A stretch of DNA of 64,000 bases, taken from assembly GCA_036571765.1 (NCBI GenBank), contig BROE01000020.1:10257461-10321460 (forward strand), given 5' to 3'. Positions 11,401 to 26,730 of this stretch are shown here, one piece after another. The translations under genes and the position numbers were made by a program. This DNA comes from Plecoglossus altivelis (taxonomy: Eukaryota; Chordata; Actinopteri; Osmeriformes; Plecoglossidae). Within the stretch, counting starts at the first letter, position 1, and every line of letters starts with the position of its first letter. The notes under the pieces were generated by a model. It had not been told where the DNA came from. It saw nothing but the letters and a program-made list of their open reading frames with translations, and searched no databases.

Positions 11401-14400
11401 CCCTGTCAAATGTCCTCTTGCATTGCAGCCCATTAGTGCGTAGACACCAATAACCCTATAATACCCCAGGGTTTGTGCACACGGCCATGTCGATCAGGAG
11501 TATTCACTTCACTGTAAATTATTGATTAAGGCACATGAGCATGCATGCCTGGTCATTTAAAAAACTGCCTTTTGCACTTTCTAGTGTTAGTTCATTTCGA
11601 GAGAAAGAAATTACAAACTTAACACCGAATGTTCAGAAGAATGTACAGAAAGTTTGTTGCTGTATCTGTCCCTAAATTTTAAGGAATATCTGCCAAGATG
11701 AACCATAGACAGATAACATTTAGAAATGAATTGCACAATAGCTACTCACAGTGTTTAATTCTTCTCTTACAATTTACAAACATGAATGCAGGTAGGACTG
11801 TTTCAGTTATAGTCTAATTATAGCCACATCCTAGACAGTGTGTTATTCCTAGGAGATTATTGAGTAATTGAGTGCAATCCAACAAGAGACTAGAGATACC
11901 TTTTTTGTAACTGGGCAACAATTCATTGTTATTGCTGGCAAGAGGGAACTGGTGCACACACAGCACGTAAACACAAATCTGGGTTGAAAAAATGCTCCCA
12001 GTTTTCTCAAATCATGGTTAACTCTCTACTGAAAAGTGGGCTCATTTGTTCCAATTTCTTCTCCTCTCCTGCGGGCAAGTCTTGTTCTCAAGAAAATGGT
12101 GTCTAATGGAGTGTACGCCCCAGTGCTATGACCTCAATTAATGTTTCATCCTCAGTGTCTGAGTAGTGTTCAACCCTTGGTGACCGCAAACATCTTCAAA
12201 TCTGTTGCATGTCTTGTTCTGCCTCACTTTAGAAGAAGAAATGATGGGAACCATAGACCATTTATTGTTCAAGAATATTCATTACATCGATTGACAATCT
12301 GCCATGTGTGAATGTTTGTATTGAGGTTATGAGGGTGTGTATGAGTTACCGTAAGAAGTGCCTGTAAACAGATGACAGCTTTTGAATATGTGTCAGAATG
12401 TGTTACATTTTTACATCTTTTGTTGGTTAATTGATGTTGGAAAAGCAGTGAGACCTCTATATAAGTGATTGACAGATGTTCCTCAGAGTCATACGTCTCC
12501 TGAGGGGAGACAGCTCAGTGGACAGAGGAGCCCTGTTGGCTGACTTGATGATGATAGATGATGCCAATGGGACATGCTCACCTTGTGGATCAAACATAAA
12601 GAAATGTGACACTGAAAAATGGCTTGACTGCAAAGTTTGATTTGATTGAATAGTTCTGGATTAGACTCATCATCACACATACAGAGAACTGCAAGACTTT
12701 TGCTACATGACTGCACTTCCTGACTTCCCTGGAAATAGGACAGAAAAAGCAGCACAGAGATATAAATGGTCTTTAATTTGTAATTGACATGCAAAGACAC
12801 TGGGGCATTGATAGCCAATTATTCAAGACATTGTCTGAAGCATATTTTATGAACAGTACCGCTGCTATAGACTTTCATTCCAATGGTATTTCGGACAGTC
12901 TTATTTGAATTTATTTAGCATCATGAAATAAGGAATCCTTGTATGACACGAATACAACAATTGGGTAACATGTTGGTTTACAGTAAGAGCCAGTTTTGTA
13001 TGACAATCTCTCTCCAGGTTAAAGGAGAGCAGTCTAGTGGGAAGGCAGTAAATGTTGTTGAAGCATCACTGAGCAAACACATCCAACCAAGTCACGGCTA
13101 TTTTGTTCAAGGAAATACAATCTGCGGTCCAGTGACAAATCAGAAAGAAGGGTTGGCTAAAATTGGATTTGTGATGCCAGCAATGTCTCTGTAGAAAAGT
13201 AGTCCAATTTATTTTTTGAAATAGTTTACAGGAACGCCAAGCAGCACCCAAAGCAGAGTCCAAACTCAGAGTAGGTCAGTTCATGTGCATCTTCCAGGGC
13301 TTTCAGTACTTCCGACCTGTCAGCAGGATGAGCTGGTCTGTGCCTGGAGCCCAGACATCACACAGATACACAGTCATGATAGCTTTTCACAGCCTGTTCT
13401 TGATTCTTCGTCTTGTTTTTCAAGATGTGTTTTTCCATTATTTCTGCCTTATTTTGACACTGACAGTATGGAGAGCGACATGATATGTAGTGGTGGGAGA
13501 AAGGGGAGGACATACCCAGGATTAAATCGAAACCAGGCTTCAGAACCTTAACTATTATGTATTAATATATGTGAAGTCTGTGGTTTTGCTTTGGACACCC
13601 TTACAGTAATAATTACTACTATTAAGAAAGAGCACATTATTTCTATGTTTTCTTCCTCATAAAAATCTTTGCTTAAGCTAATGATCAGATAACATGGCAG
13701 CTGCTTGCGGGTGGTGACAGTATCAACCACAGCACCAATCCCCTTAAAATGTCAAAGCTCAATCCACCAGCCCAGGCAACCCATTGTTTCAAATGGATAT
13801 ACAGTGGGTTGTTCTGTAGTATACAACATCTGTAGTGTGGCCCCAGTGGTCCTCAACTAATAGGTTAAATAATTGGGTTGTTTTGTAGGACCAATGTGTT
13901 TTGAAAGAACATGAACTGATACATATCTGAATCTTCATATTTCTTGGGATTTGTGAGTTAATATCTGATACATGCACTTGTCCTCATTATGTCAGTGTAA
14001 CCCAGAAGTGTGAGAGTGTTCCTCTGGCATTCTTCAGGGCAGATGTTTTATCAGGGCTTCTCTGTCGACACTATCACACAGGGAACCATCATTTGTGCTT
14101 GTGACTATCAGAGCCTATTGTCAGAGACTCTGACTTGAGCCTGGGGAGCCATCAAGCCCTCACAGCCTGAGTGTCTGTTGCATGAGTGGTGAAGAAGGGC
14201 CAATAGAAACAGGAGGTAATTTCTAGAGCTTGGCTCACTGAAAAAATGTATGAATCTCATGCAGTGGGCTTTTGGGATGTATTGTGTCATTTTTATAGAC
14301 CTTAGCACATTGTCGTGCATTTTCCTATGTTACTGCTGATGTGTGTGTTTCTTTGCACCGTGATTGCATTAAGCTTGGTTTGAGCTATGTTTCCCCTTTA

Positions 14401-17400
14401 CCTCTGAGGATGTGTTGTGGGTGGTGACTGCTACCCTCTACGTATGGCTCTGTATGGGAAGTGGATGGGGGTTGGGGAGCGCCTGTCTAAATGAAAGACT
14501 AGGGCAGGGAGGTTTATAAATAAAATTGACAGCAGGCACCTTGCTGAACCATGACTGGAATGTTTAAAGGCTGGCAGTGCATTTGTGTGAGGCCAGGGAA
14601 ATCTCTTGCTCAAAGGCGTAGCAGCCTACACAGCCTCGTCACTGGATATAAATATGGAAAGGGTAGTCCCTTTGGAGGAGCAGTCTGCGGGTTTACATGT
14701 TTTGTGCAGTACATGTCAAAATGGGGTGTGTGGGGGGGGAAAGGCAACACATGGCATCATAAGAATTAAGCTGGATGCTAGACAGTGCTGATGTTGTTAC
14801 CTGAGGCCAGAGGCCATCTTCAGAACACCTGCTCTAAATGGAAAACCATGCCACAGGTTGGAAATTCCTTTTAAAAATTCCATGTTTTTGCATTGTTTAA
14901 AAATTATGTGCATGAAGAGACTTATAAAATGAAGAAGAAATTATTAACGAAACTCAAGGTTTTTTGCACCCCCATTGTGTACTGATGGATGACCATGATG
15001 GATAACCTTATCTCAAACAAATAACAGGGGTGTCAAAGATTCTTGATGTACAGTAAGAGTGGTGAAAATTACTTGGGTCAATCAATACTTATCAAATCTG
15101 ATATCACCTTGAGACCCTGTCTGAAATGTTTGTGTGTTTGTGTGATCAAGTGCAGCATGAATCTGCTGGTGGTGCACATTTTTGTGCTTTGAGAGACAGA
15201 TACGGTTTCCTGTGCCAGCTTCACCCTTGGTGCCACACCTGCTGTATGTAAAGATGACTCCAGGGAGATCAATCTAAAAAGCACTGACTAAGAACATCAT
15301 GTTTAGCCTTTGTTTTAAACTTAAAGCTTTCCTCTGATGTTCAGTAATGGCATTTTCAAGGCAATGTAGATGAGACACGTGGTTCATCAGATGTGGTTCA
15401 CTATCTTTAGGATTACTTTACTTGGGATTTGTCTGTCTTTTAGCGAGCAGCACATTTTAAACACATTATAAAAGTGCATGTTTTAGTGCTCCAGTTTCAC
15501 AATTTGAAAAGCCCCTTAAATGGTCATCCTCCTCCCTTGTCCCTTTGTCTTTAATTATTTAAAAACATGCAATGTCACATATTTCCTTTTTCTCTCTACT
15601 TACACAAAGCTGTCTGTTTAGTTGGACATCTTGTCATAGGCCACCTATTCTTTTATTCTGCTACAGGCACGTGAATTAGTAACTCCATCAGTAGACACTG
15701 AGGTATTATTTTGCATTTTAACAAGACGTTTGGTTGCTTTTGGAAGTGGAATTTCCATGAATAATACATTACTTTTGGAATTATGGGTAAGTATAAAATT
15801 TTGACATCTGGATTTGCATTGTGGCATCAAGTCACTTAAAAGATCACAGCGTGCATTCAAGACAGTCACATTTATATGATGGTCATTCTATAAAACCATA
15901 TAACAGGAAACTATATACATGGTTTGTAGTTAAAATGCATCAATGTGGTATAAATAGGAAACAAGAGCACTTCACTTTAAACTCAGTCAATAACTCAAAC
16001 AACTGTTATGGTGTCTCAGTGCAATCTCACACCACCTCAGAGGTCTAAAAGGATATCTGTTCAAGAGCCTATCTAGTATTCAGTAAAGCATACAGTCAAA
16101 AAGTACCATATCTCTGCATTGTTTGACTTTAATCTTTACTTGGGGTAATATTACTACCTTCTTGAATATGTCACTTGGCTTCACCCAATGACATCAGTAT
16201 CTGTCAGTGGAGAGGCTCTAATGATGTCCATACAATAGCACCACTCTCAGGAGACCTGATTAAGTGAGAGAAAAAGCGTGCTCACCAGGTGGGAGCTCAC
16301 TTGCACAGGCCGTAATGAGAGAGAGACGAACAGGATCCTGCATTTGAATGTCACATCTATCTCCTGAGATGCTTTCTTTCAGTTTGGCATGGTCGAAAGG
16401 AAAGCTAGAGAAATCCTATGTAAACCCAGAGTGCAGTTTCACAGGCAAGACAGGTAAGACTGACTAACATATCTTGAAAATGCTAAAGAAAGGATAATGT
16501 GAAACCTTTTCCTGTTGATTGAAGGGTAGTAGATAGAATATATATTGCAGGCAGCATATTCAAAATATCAAAGTTGACTCAAATAAAATGTTAACAATAA
16601 TGACAGCTTATTTAAAACGTAAAGTTTTGACCCCAGAGCACAACCATAAAGCATCATTAATTACCCTCCATGAATGGTGCCTGATGTTATAGAATTAGTC
16701 AAGACAGAGCTACCAGCAGAACAAGATCATACCATAACCACAAACTATCTAAGACAATGTCATATCATTTGCAGTGATGAAACAGAGAAGCAGCTCCTGT
16801 ATTGAGCCTCTCCTTTGGAGCTCCTCTGACAGGCTCTGGTTCATTGACTGTCTCTCAGTCTATCGTTAGGATCATCATTATGAATCCCCTCGTCTGCCCT
16901 GACAAGGCCTCCATCATGGACTTCAGCTCCTGTTCTCCCGGAGGGATCTGGCCCTGTCGCCTTGGGCTAATCTCATAGGCAATCTACAGTTCAGCCAGTA
17001 CATGTCACTGTGGCATTGACCTGTTATTAACCTCACTACTGTTTTAGGAAGTGCGGCAAGACATCTGTGATATGTGACTGTTCAGTCGCCTCAACTTTAT
17101 ATAGGTACGAATGCAAGTAATGCAAGCAAGATTATTTCTTCTTCATTCCTCATATTGAGAACAGTAATAACTGGTTATGATTTAACAAGAATAAGGTCTG
17201 CCACTACATTGTCTGCCTGTAGAACAACTAAGGAACCCATGATTAAGATGTCATAAATCTAATTAGACATATTGAGAATATTACATCTTACTGTACATAT
17301 TTTAACTCTTGTTCAAGAACATTTTTCAACAGTTCTTGTAACCCCTACGAAAACAATGATTTATGGCTTTTTTTGTTGAATTAATACTTATGTAAAGCCT

Positions 17401-20400
17401 AAATTGGGTAGTCTTTTGAAACTAAAGGTATGGTAACAATTAAGTTAGTTCACTGAAGGAATGTGTGCATGTGTCTATTTCTGCAAGCTTAGATTCACAA
17501 GTTTTAGTTACAGTCAAAACAGTCAACGTGTTCTCAATGTACGTCCTTCATGAAATAACTTGTATAAATGAAGATCTGATTGTGCTATGACAGTGTTAAA
17601 GTACAAATCACTGAGGATGAATAGGATATTGCAGTTTCCCTCATGCTTATCTTACACGATTTAATCTTTCAAACTTCATATGCTCTCAACAAGGGTTATT
17701 TTAATAGCAATGTCTGATGTCTGTCAAATCAATTTCAGACATCTTATTAATTAAGTTAGAGTCTTACATCTTCACCAGATTAATTTTGATCAAGGAGCAA
17801 TTTCCCTCCAGATAGAATGCCAATCAATAAGCACAAGGCAGTAGATTGCTATTGACCTTCCTAATGGTTTCAGTTAACTTTCATTTTTTTCTTCTAAGAG
17901 ACACAGAGGTTCTAATTCAATCAAAGGTTCCCATTGATGATAAAAGAATGTACATTTGATTTATGTTTTTGGTATGTTGTGCTGTCATTCTGGATGATAT
18001 GAATGCTACAGTATGTAGCATAATGGGAAGCTACACAAAGCTTACTGTTGAAGGGAATTTTCATCAACATTTAATTCTCAAAATTATATTGTTTTAATGT
18101 GTAGTATGAATGATAAGGAGCACTGTTGATTTTCCCTTGAACAAAAGACTGCCTAAACCTTTGTGGAGCAAGTCGTGGACAGCAGTACACCAAAATACTG
18201 GTGAGGTACATAGACACAGTAGTCCATGGGGATTGCCAGTGGTGCAGTGAGCCACTGGCTTCAAGATTCTCCACGCCATTGGACACCAGCTGCCTAGACC
18301 CACGCTGCTTCCTGCCAACATATTCAATGTGAGATAAGAGCCTATCTCCACACAGCAGATACACAGGTAATTTAACCTACATGGAAGCAGGTGAAAGATG
18401 TCTTGTCTGCTGCAGTTCATTGAATCTCACTGAAAAAAGAGTAAATGTAGATTGCATCTGTAAAACACAAACAACATTTATGAAGTATGCTGCCCTCATA
18501 TTCATGCGCTGAACCAACTCAATCCATTCAAAATCTATCATCAGGTTCATTTAATCTTAGATTTGTAATCTTGTAGATTCAGTAAAATCACAACTAAATA
18601 CCATCTCGTAAATGGCACAAACACTTTGATCTGATTGACATAAAGAATCTGAACACTTTAGTGAATTAAATGTTGCACACCTTCATTCGCATTAAATACT
18701 CCTCATCTTAAGGATCCATTCTGTAGATCAGTAACACGATGCACAGATTGGATTTATATGAATAGCATGATAAATCCAAAGCACAGTGAAAGATAAAACA
18801 CTACGTCAGCTTTGATTGGCCTGAAAAAAACCCAAAGGAATACCTAAAAGCATAAAGTTCAACCATGTGTGAACACAAGTTGTAGAAACATGGGATTTAG
18901 AATAATCATCCATCTGTGTTCCAGATTGAATCAGAAATGAAATAGAATAACACCACTGGCAAGTTCAACAGTTAGAGTGCAGATGGTATCAAGCAATTGG
19001 TACCTGTTTGGAGAGATGAGCATATGTTACAGGGAGCGTCTTTTATTCATGCATATTTAAGGTTCCATTGTTGTACAAAGATTTGCTTGTTGATATTAAC
19101 AACTAAACAAACCACAGAAACAGAATTCTTACTTGGTTTTTCCGTGCAGTGACTTGAATTTAACCTCAGAAAATAAACAATTATTCCAGATCGAATAAAA
19201 AACACTTCATTAACATATCACCAATTTTCTTTTTCATGTTATATTCTGACATGTCCTTATTACAGTCAGCAACATCAGCAAAGTGAGAGTAATATTGAGA
19301 GAGAATAACTTCCTTTATTTTGTGTGCGAGTCATTGGAGTAACATACGGTACAGTAATTAAAAGAAAGAGGTTAACTATGGTCCCATATGATAAAAATGT
19401 CCCATCGACTAAAGACATCTAGCCTTGTGGACTCCTATCCAAACTGCATTAACATAGCTGTGCTGTAGGCTCTAACTGATATCCGACAGAAATGGACACC
19501 TACCCGAAAATTATGTCTAACACTGGAGAGTGGAAACTAGGTTGACAGCACCTGCTGCCAGTAGCAGTAAGGAGATAAGATGAGGGAGAAAACCAATGAG
19601 AACCTCATCAGATTAGAAAAGAGAGAGTACCTTTGGGTAAATCTGAAATGGACTCTATTCTAATCTCATCTGTCACTGCTTCCTTCAAGCGACGTGTTTT
19701 GATGTTGACAGACATTTTAAGAGTTCAGTTTACACAAACAAAAACGTTGGATGTCTGTGTTGTTAGTTTATGTTTGAAGAAATCTTAAATTATGTGTTAA
19801 CATGTGCATGTTAGGTAGTTGACCAGCTCCTCTAAAATGTTTGCCTTCAACAACAGAAGACACAACTGTAAAGTGAGTTTAGAGTAGTTTTACAACTGAG
19901 CATGCCATTGATGTGGCCAGGGTTAGAGTGAGATAAATATGGAGTTGAAACCATAAATATGGTTCTGTTGGGGGCTTGGTTCAAGTTTAATCCGTAACCT
20001 CCCCTATCTCTATGTGTGGCATTCTTTCTCATTACTAACACTGTTTCTCCTTATAAAATGCTTAGTAAAGTGTTTCTTCACACAGTGCCTGCAATGTTAT
20101 TGCTCAGGTAACACTTCTCTTTGCTGGTAAGCATGTCCTATTTCTTCTTACAAACCTGAAAGCTGGCTGGTATAGAGATGTGGAGTGGAAAATGTGCATT
20201 GGTTTGTTTGTGGAGCTAAGACATTTAATTGCTTTGTGTGAAAGCATTCGCTGGCTTAAGTTTAATGGACCCTAATGATCCTCACTTTTCATACTCAGCA
20301 GTCACATCTGATGACTGTAGAACAGGGAGCCAGTGGTGGTGTCATATTTCTGCGTAAGCACTTCGGGTGTCTTAAAACTATGCCACACAATGTTGGATAT

Positions 20401-22029
20401 ATTTTCTTACAGAAATCTATGAATTGTGAAGCTTATCCATAACAATTTTTACATAATATATTTGAAAGGAAAGCATAAAAACTTTGCAGTCAAATGTTCT
20501 GCCACTCATTGTAGATTCCAGTACCTTAATAATTAAATCCTCTCATTGATTTCAGTTTAAATTTATTTTCAGAAAAATCTGAAAATGTCAAAGCTGAAGC
20601 ATAGAGGAACTACGGTATACTGTAGCTTAAGGTTGGGATTGCATCTTGCACCACCAGTTTTAGCCTGCTTTCCAGTGTTTGGCAGAGGGTGCTGATTCTT
20701 TTGCTCCTGTCCACAGTGTGCAAGAGACGACTGGTGTGCCAAATTATTGTTAGAGGCCTTTTTCCTGAGCTTGACAGGAAGGTAGGTTGAGTGCTGGTAT
20801 CTGCTCTGTAGTGTGGTCTAGAAGGCAAGCTATGGACTTAAGAAAATAGTTGTCTCTTCAGGTAAGATCCAAAATGTAATTTAACAAATATATTTTATGT
20901 TGCAACTTCATGTCTTAAAGATATATATATATAAATGATCAGTTGTGTGTCTATAGATGCAACTGTATGTCATAATGCTGTGAGGATTGATCTTTTCCCT
21001 CTTTTAATGAAAGCATGTAGACCAGCATACAGTGTAATACGGTACCAAGTGTCACATGTTACAGAATTGGAAGTCCTGAAACAATTCAGAGTGTAAATGC
21101 ATCTGTGTCTTTTACTCTACCCTTGACAATAAGAATGCCTTGAAATACATATTATTTCTCTCTACAGCGCTATAAAAATAGTTATTCATTTCTTCAACCT
21201 TTTCTTATCTTCACTCTTGATAGTTCTATACTCCTTGTCTTTGTGGGTTCAGGAGCAAAAATAAATTTGGACCAAAGACTGTGTAATCTAATCCACAGAA
21301 GAATAAGAGAACCTTGGAAAGCTAAGAATGGAAGGTTTGAGATAAACACTGCGTACAGAAATAGTACCCAAGTTTGCCTTCATATTGCATATCCTAATTG
21401 ACTGGTGGTTGTACACATCTGAACAAAAGAACTCCTTGTTCACACCCCCTCCTTTACCTTACGTCGCTGTTGCAACGTCTGGTTTCCCCAAAATATTTTG
21501 CCATGATACCGTTCTGAACAATTCCTGATTCTTGTGAAGAGAATTGGCAAAGGCAACAGAACTTGAAAAATAGAATATTATAAGAGAAAATCATACACAG
21601 AAACGTGAGGTATTAATTTCTTGTCTCTTAACCTAAGAAGTAGGGTCACAGACAAGTGCAAGAACGTTGAGAAATGATGGCGGTGGTAAACGTTGTGCCA
21701 AGTAAATATGCACCTCTGGTGGTATTCACTGACCTGTGTATGTCTACCATTCTAGTCAACATCAGTGGTAATGTAGATGAGAAGGGCACATTGTCTATAC
21801 ACTCTCTTGTCTGTACTCAGTGTGCTGTGAAACCCATGTTTCAGAAGCCTTTTAAGCGTGTACCTTCTGACACTTGACCCCAGTAAAGTGAAACTCCGAA
21901 AATCATTAATCCCTGTGAGGACCAGAGATTTGCAATGCACTACAAGACCTTCCCACAACCTTTTAATAAAATAGATATCATCAAATTCACTTCCAACGTG
22001 ACCTATCTTTCTAGTTCTAATTGTCTACA

Positions 22030-22147
22030 ATGGTAACAATTTACCTTCATTATGTTTCATATATGTTCTATGTTTGCACTCTCCTGCCACAGTAAATTTC
22101 AGGCTTGTATATCTTGCGCGGCGAATAAAACTGATTCTGGTTCTGAA
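22030..22147 (+). mobile_element. Possible LINE/SINE 3' tail
   Basis: The sequence ends in gcggcgaataaaactgattc followed by tggttctg. An aataaa followed by repeats of gattctg is a common 3' end of teleost non-LTR elements. Only a few degenerate tail units remain and I see no body of the element. The class is uncertain. Confidence 0.35.
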
Positions 22148-25100
22148 TTTAACTTTTGCCTACCTGTGTAACCTAAGAACTTGGAAAACATGATTCTACC
22201 AATATTCCTGAAACCACAACGTGATGCATCATATATAATTTGATGATTAGAGTCCTTTGAGACACAAGCTCTACGACTACTGTCTGCTTCAAGATGATTG
22301 TGCACATTACTATAGCACAAGACTGAGAGCAGATGTACAGTACCATGTCATCTTGGTAAGGAAACAAGTTGACTGCTCATCTACACTGTTCTGAGGTATC
22401 TTCACTAACTGTACCCCCTAAGAAAGATTAAGGGAATGTCACATTAAAAAGATAATGATGGATTCATGGATTTGAATAACATCAGTACCAATATATGCAT
22501 AGCAGCACACATTTGACATGATAATCACCAAATATATGCACATTGCAGTGGATGTACAACCAAGTAGAAAATGTGACAAATTCCAGGGTGATGTTGATGA
22601 AAGTAAATGTCTTCAGTATTTATCAACATCAAGATGCTTTCCCATTGTTAGTCTTTGAAAGCTAGAACATGATGTAATAACTGTGTAAATGCAGAGGCTG
22701 CGAGAACCTGGAGGAAGCCTAAGGAGATGTTCATTTCATGACTTATTAAACAGCAGTAAGTGGATTTACTACAGTTTCTGTTCTTGGCCCCTTCCACATA
22801 CAGTAGAGGCATCAGAGTAACCTACAGTATAGTATGTAGGGCCTGATTGATACAGTAATGAAAGTGTTTCCTAAAATCATTCTTTTATCTGAATACATGT
22901 ACCTTTGATATTGAAAAGCTCTAAGAGGTCAAAAATGAATAGATCACCTCCATCACTGCACAATATTTAAATATTTTACAAGGTAGAGACCACAACCTTG
23001 AAATGTTCCACATGAAAAGCCTAAAAACACTTCACAAAACACTTATTTGGATGCTTTGAAGAGATCAACATCCTTGAAATCTGACTATTTTTATATGATA
23101 GACAAAAAATTTGAATTCTGACTTGAGTTATTGTTAGATTTTGATTAAAAGTCAAAACTTTTCTCAATTATATGATGGCTAGTCTATAGGGTGGGTGGAG
23201 TTACCATGGTAGATAGAGATAGGCTACATGTTACCAGAACGCATTAATGCTTCTTCATTGACCCTCTAAAAAGTTGGGATAACAACTTAACCGTATTTTA
23301 ATAACAATTTTAACAATTACAATAAAGGATATTTATTTGAAGTAAGTTTTATTATTTTCTTTACTATTTTTGACATTTCGGTTGTCTCTGAATCAACAAA
23401 AACTTGTGACTCATTTCACAGTTTCGGTCTCCTTTGTCCATCTGACACTATTCAATCCAAAATAAGAAGTGTGCAAAAATCAATAGACTTGAGGGGTGGT
23501 TGGAGGGCCTTTATCTTTGGCGGCTGATGATTTGGCTGCGTGAATTATTCATCAGCAGAAAGTCATGGCCTCTGCTAGTGAGACATGAGGATAGAAATAA
23601 CAGCTTTACCTTATCACTCTTAATCTTAGGAGCTGTAGTAATGCAATTCCTAACATTTAGCACTTAATGGTGTGTCAGAGCAGGGAACATGATCTAAGAC
23701 CATTAGGACCTTTTTGTGCTGAGGCTCAAAACAGTCTCTTTTCTGCCCCTTTGAGACAACTGATAAACTAGAAAACGAGAGGGTATAGAGCCTGAAGTTG
23801 GCATTTTAGCTGAGGAGACTTTCAGCAACACACAACAATTGTGGTAAGTCTATCCCAATGCTTAACTCAAAATAAAGGCAGTTATACTGATTCAAGCACC
23901 CTGCATGATTGACCTTAATCTGTGATGTATAAGCTACATACAGCATATGTAAGCATATATGAATGACTGAAAGGAGCTATATTGTGGTAGATACTGCCAT
24001 AGAGCTGTTGATCTTAGACAAATTATCTGTAACTCATAATAAACTTAAAGGATTATTGAATTAATGTGGAATCTCGTATCTAAATCACTGTTGTTCTGTA
24101 TCATTTAACAATGGTATCCATTTTACTCTGTAAACATTGTGTTCTTTGAAAGTTCTGGCTTTCATACCTTACACAAAAGTTTGACATTTTTATTTCATGT
24201 CATGCTTTGCTATCCAAAGCTACATTGTGCTATGTCATTTTACATTATCATTATTTAATTTGGTGTACTGTGTTCATTAATATTGAGAAGGGGACTCTAT
24301 CTTTATGACCACCAAAGAGAAGTTTCCCTGAACAGCGATAACAGAGGTTCACAAGGTTGTTCTGTACGCCCAATTACCTTTTAATGAAGTCTTGTGGCAC
24401 GCAGTCAAATAATGCTCTCCTCTGTTGCTACCTTGTGCATGTTCAATGGCATATTACACACTCATCAGAGAAGAGACGAATCACTATATTTTCTATGTTT
24501 TCTAATTAATGTTCTCATTTTATTGACACTGTATACCAGGCTGCCAACAGTTGACTGCTATACTGCTGTTGTTGACTAAAGCCTGGGGCCACACTGTTCG
24601 ATAACAATACTGATGCGTGTTGACAAACAGTCTTGGTGTGAACAAAGCTGGTTCGATGGGGTGCACTTCAGTAGAATTCCTCAGGTCTCATATCACGGTA
24701 TATCCCCAGTGTGTTCCAGGAGCATTAGCACACATACCCTCCACATACCCTTGTTAGCATGTCCTCCAACAGTGCCAGTGGGCCCTAGCCATTGACGGCA
24801 GGGAGGGACTGCTCAAGTGGCTGCACCTGGAAAGGCCTGATGAGATGAGATGTGCTACAGTGAGCAGGGAAATGAAGATCAGCGCGTCACTCGAGGGTGA
24901 TGGGGTAGCACGCCTTAACACAGTACACTTTTCCTACCACCTACTCTGCTGCTGTTTATGATCTTTTCCAATCTGGGGAAAAAAAACATCACCGTATTCA
25001 TTGGAGCGACATGGGTTTATCCCGGGAAATATCCTGCTGTCTTTTCTCCTGCATGATAGGTTGGGAGCTTTCATCTTTTCAAAAACCTTAGGATGTTTTT

Positions 25101-26545
25101 TATTCATTTATTTTTATTTATAGGAATGAGGCACAGCTTGTGTGACTATGCTTCCCTTGCAATAAATACTCAGGTATTTATGTGTTACTCTTTGCCCTGT
25201 GCAGCCTCTGTATAAGTTCTGTAAACTATTTTTCTCCCATGTTCAGTAAGCATAAGGAAAGATGGTTTAACATACTGAGGCAGATACATCCTGTTCAAAT
25301 GTGTTTATTAGGAAGAGGGAAAAGAAAGATCGCATATCACGTGGCTTTCATTAAATTAGTAGGAAAATATTGATATGAATACTCTGACAAATAATATCCT
25401 AACTAATGTGGCGCCCTGGATGAGTAAAATTACCATGTGTAAAATGTAAACATATGTTACGGCATCATGTTTCAAATTTGATTGTTGAAAGATCTGGTGA
25501 AGCAACATTTATACAGCTATATCCATTTATATGAAACCCTATTTGTTTCTTGCGCCATTAACACAACATAAAAAGTGTTACTTGCAGGGAGGCCTGGATA
25601 CATATCAGGCCAATACCAGTGGCTCCAGATTACCTGACATGGAAGGTCCAAAAGTATAAAATTAATACTTTTAATGGATGGACAATGCTGTGTTTGAATA
25701 AAACACAAAGTTGTCATGCTCTAAGAAAGTTGCATAAATGTTTCCTTCAAATGATAACACAATGGCAACAGTGTTTACATTATGTTTCTGCCCAATTTGC
25801 CAACGAATTGAGAGGTGTAAAGTATTCCCTTTCCTGACATTCTGTTTGGGTGTCAGCAATTAGATCTACTGATCTAATAAAAGCTATTCTACCCAGTGTG
25901 TGCTAGTGTGCAGTATTGGTCACAAGGGGGCTTGTCACCCTCTAAACCAAGTAAGTTACTAATTACTTTTTCAGGAACTAATTTTCTGCATTGAAGCACA
26001 GCCCATAAAACAAGGTTATTTCTTCCATCAAGGGATAAATAGAGATTTAACTGCCTTTTCTGTTTATTATCTTCAACAGCAGCATTTATGTGTTGAGCAC
26101 AAGGAGAAATTTTGGAGACAGTCTCTATGGGCTTTTTTTTACATTTTGACTTGCATCTTACAAATGTTAATGGTATTCCGTGTGCATCCCAACACATATT
26201 AAAGTGTTTGTACTAAAGACGTCAACAAAAAGAACCCTTCAACTATGTTTTCTGAAAAAAATCCTTCTTCACATTTATTCAGATTTTTTTATTTAAAAAA
26301 TCTACCGAGCAGCTTATGTTGGCCTAGCTTTTTAATGACCAAAACATGGTGACAGCAACACTAGGCAGACAAAAAAGTAAAAGTCTGCGCTCCTGATGAC
26401 AGTCGTCATTACACATGCACCCTCTCCTGCAACTAATCCCCCCGTGTCATCACTGCCACAATGCTTACCCACACACCAGAAGTGGGATACAGGATGACTC
26501 AGGGATACAAGATGACAGAATAATCAAATATGTTCAGTAAGGGTG

Positions 26546-26730
26546 CTGTGAGGTTCAGCTAACCACTAGACAGCATCAGGGTTGCATGGCTCTGTATCAT
26601 GTGAGTACTGTGAGGTTCAGCTAACTACTATACAGAGTCAGGGTTGCATGGCTCTGTATCATGTGAGTACTGTGAGGTTCAGCTAACTACTATACAGAGT
26701 CAGGGTTGTATGGCTCTGTATCATGTAGTA
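26546..26730. repeat. 62-bp tandem repeat, three copies
   Basis: Units begin ctgtgaggttcagctaac at 26546, 26608 and 26670, an exact 62-bp period. Copies 2 and 3 are nearly identical; copy 1 differs at a few sites and the last copy is shortened at its end. This is a minisatellite with no coding periodicity. Confidence 0.92.
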
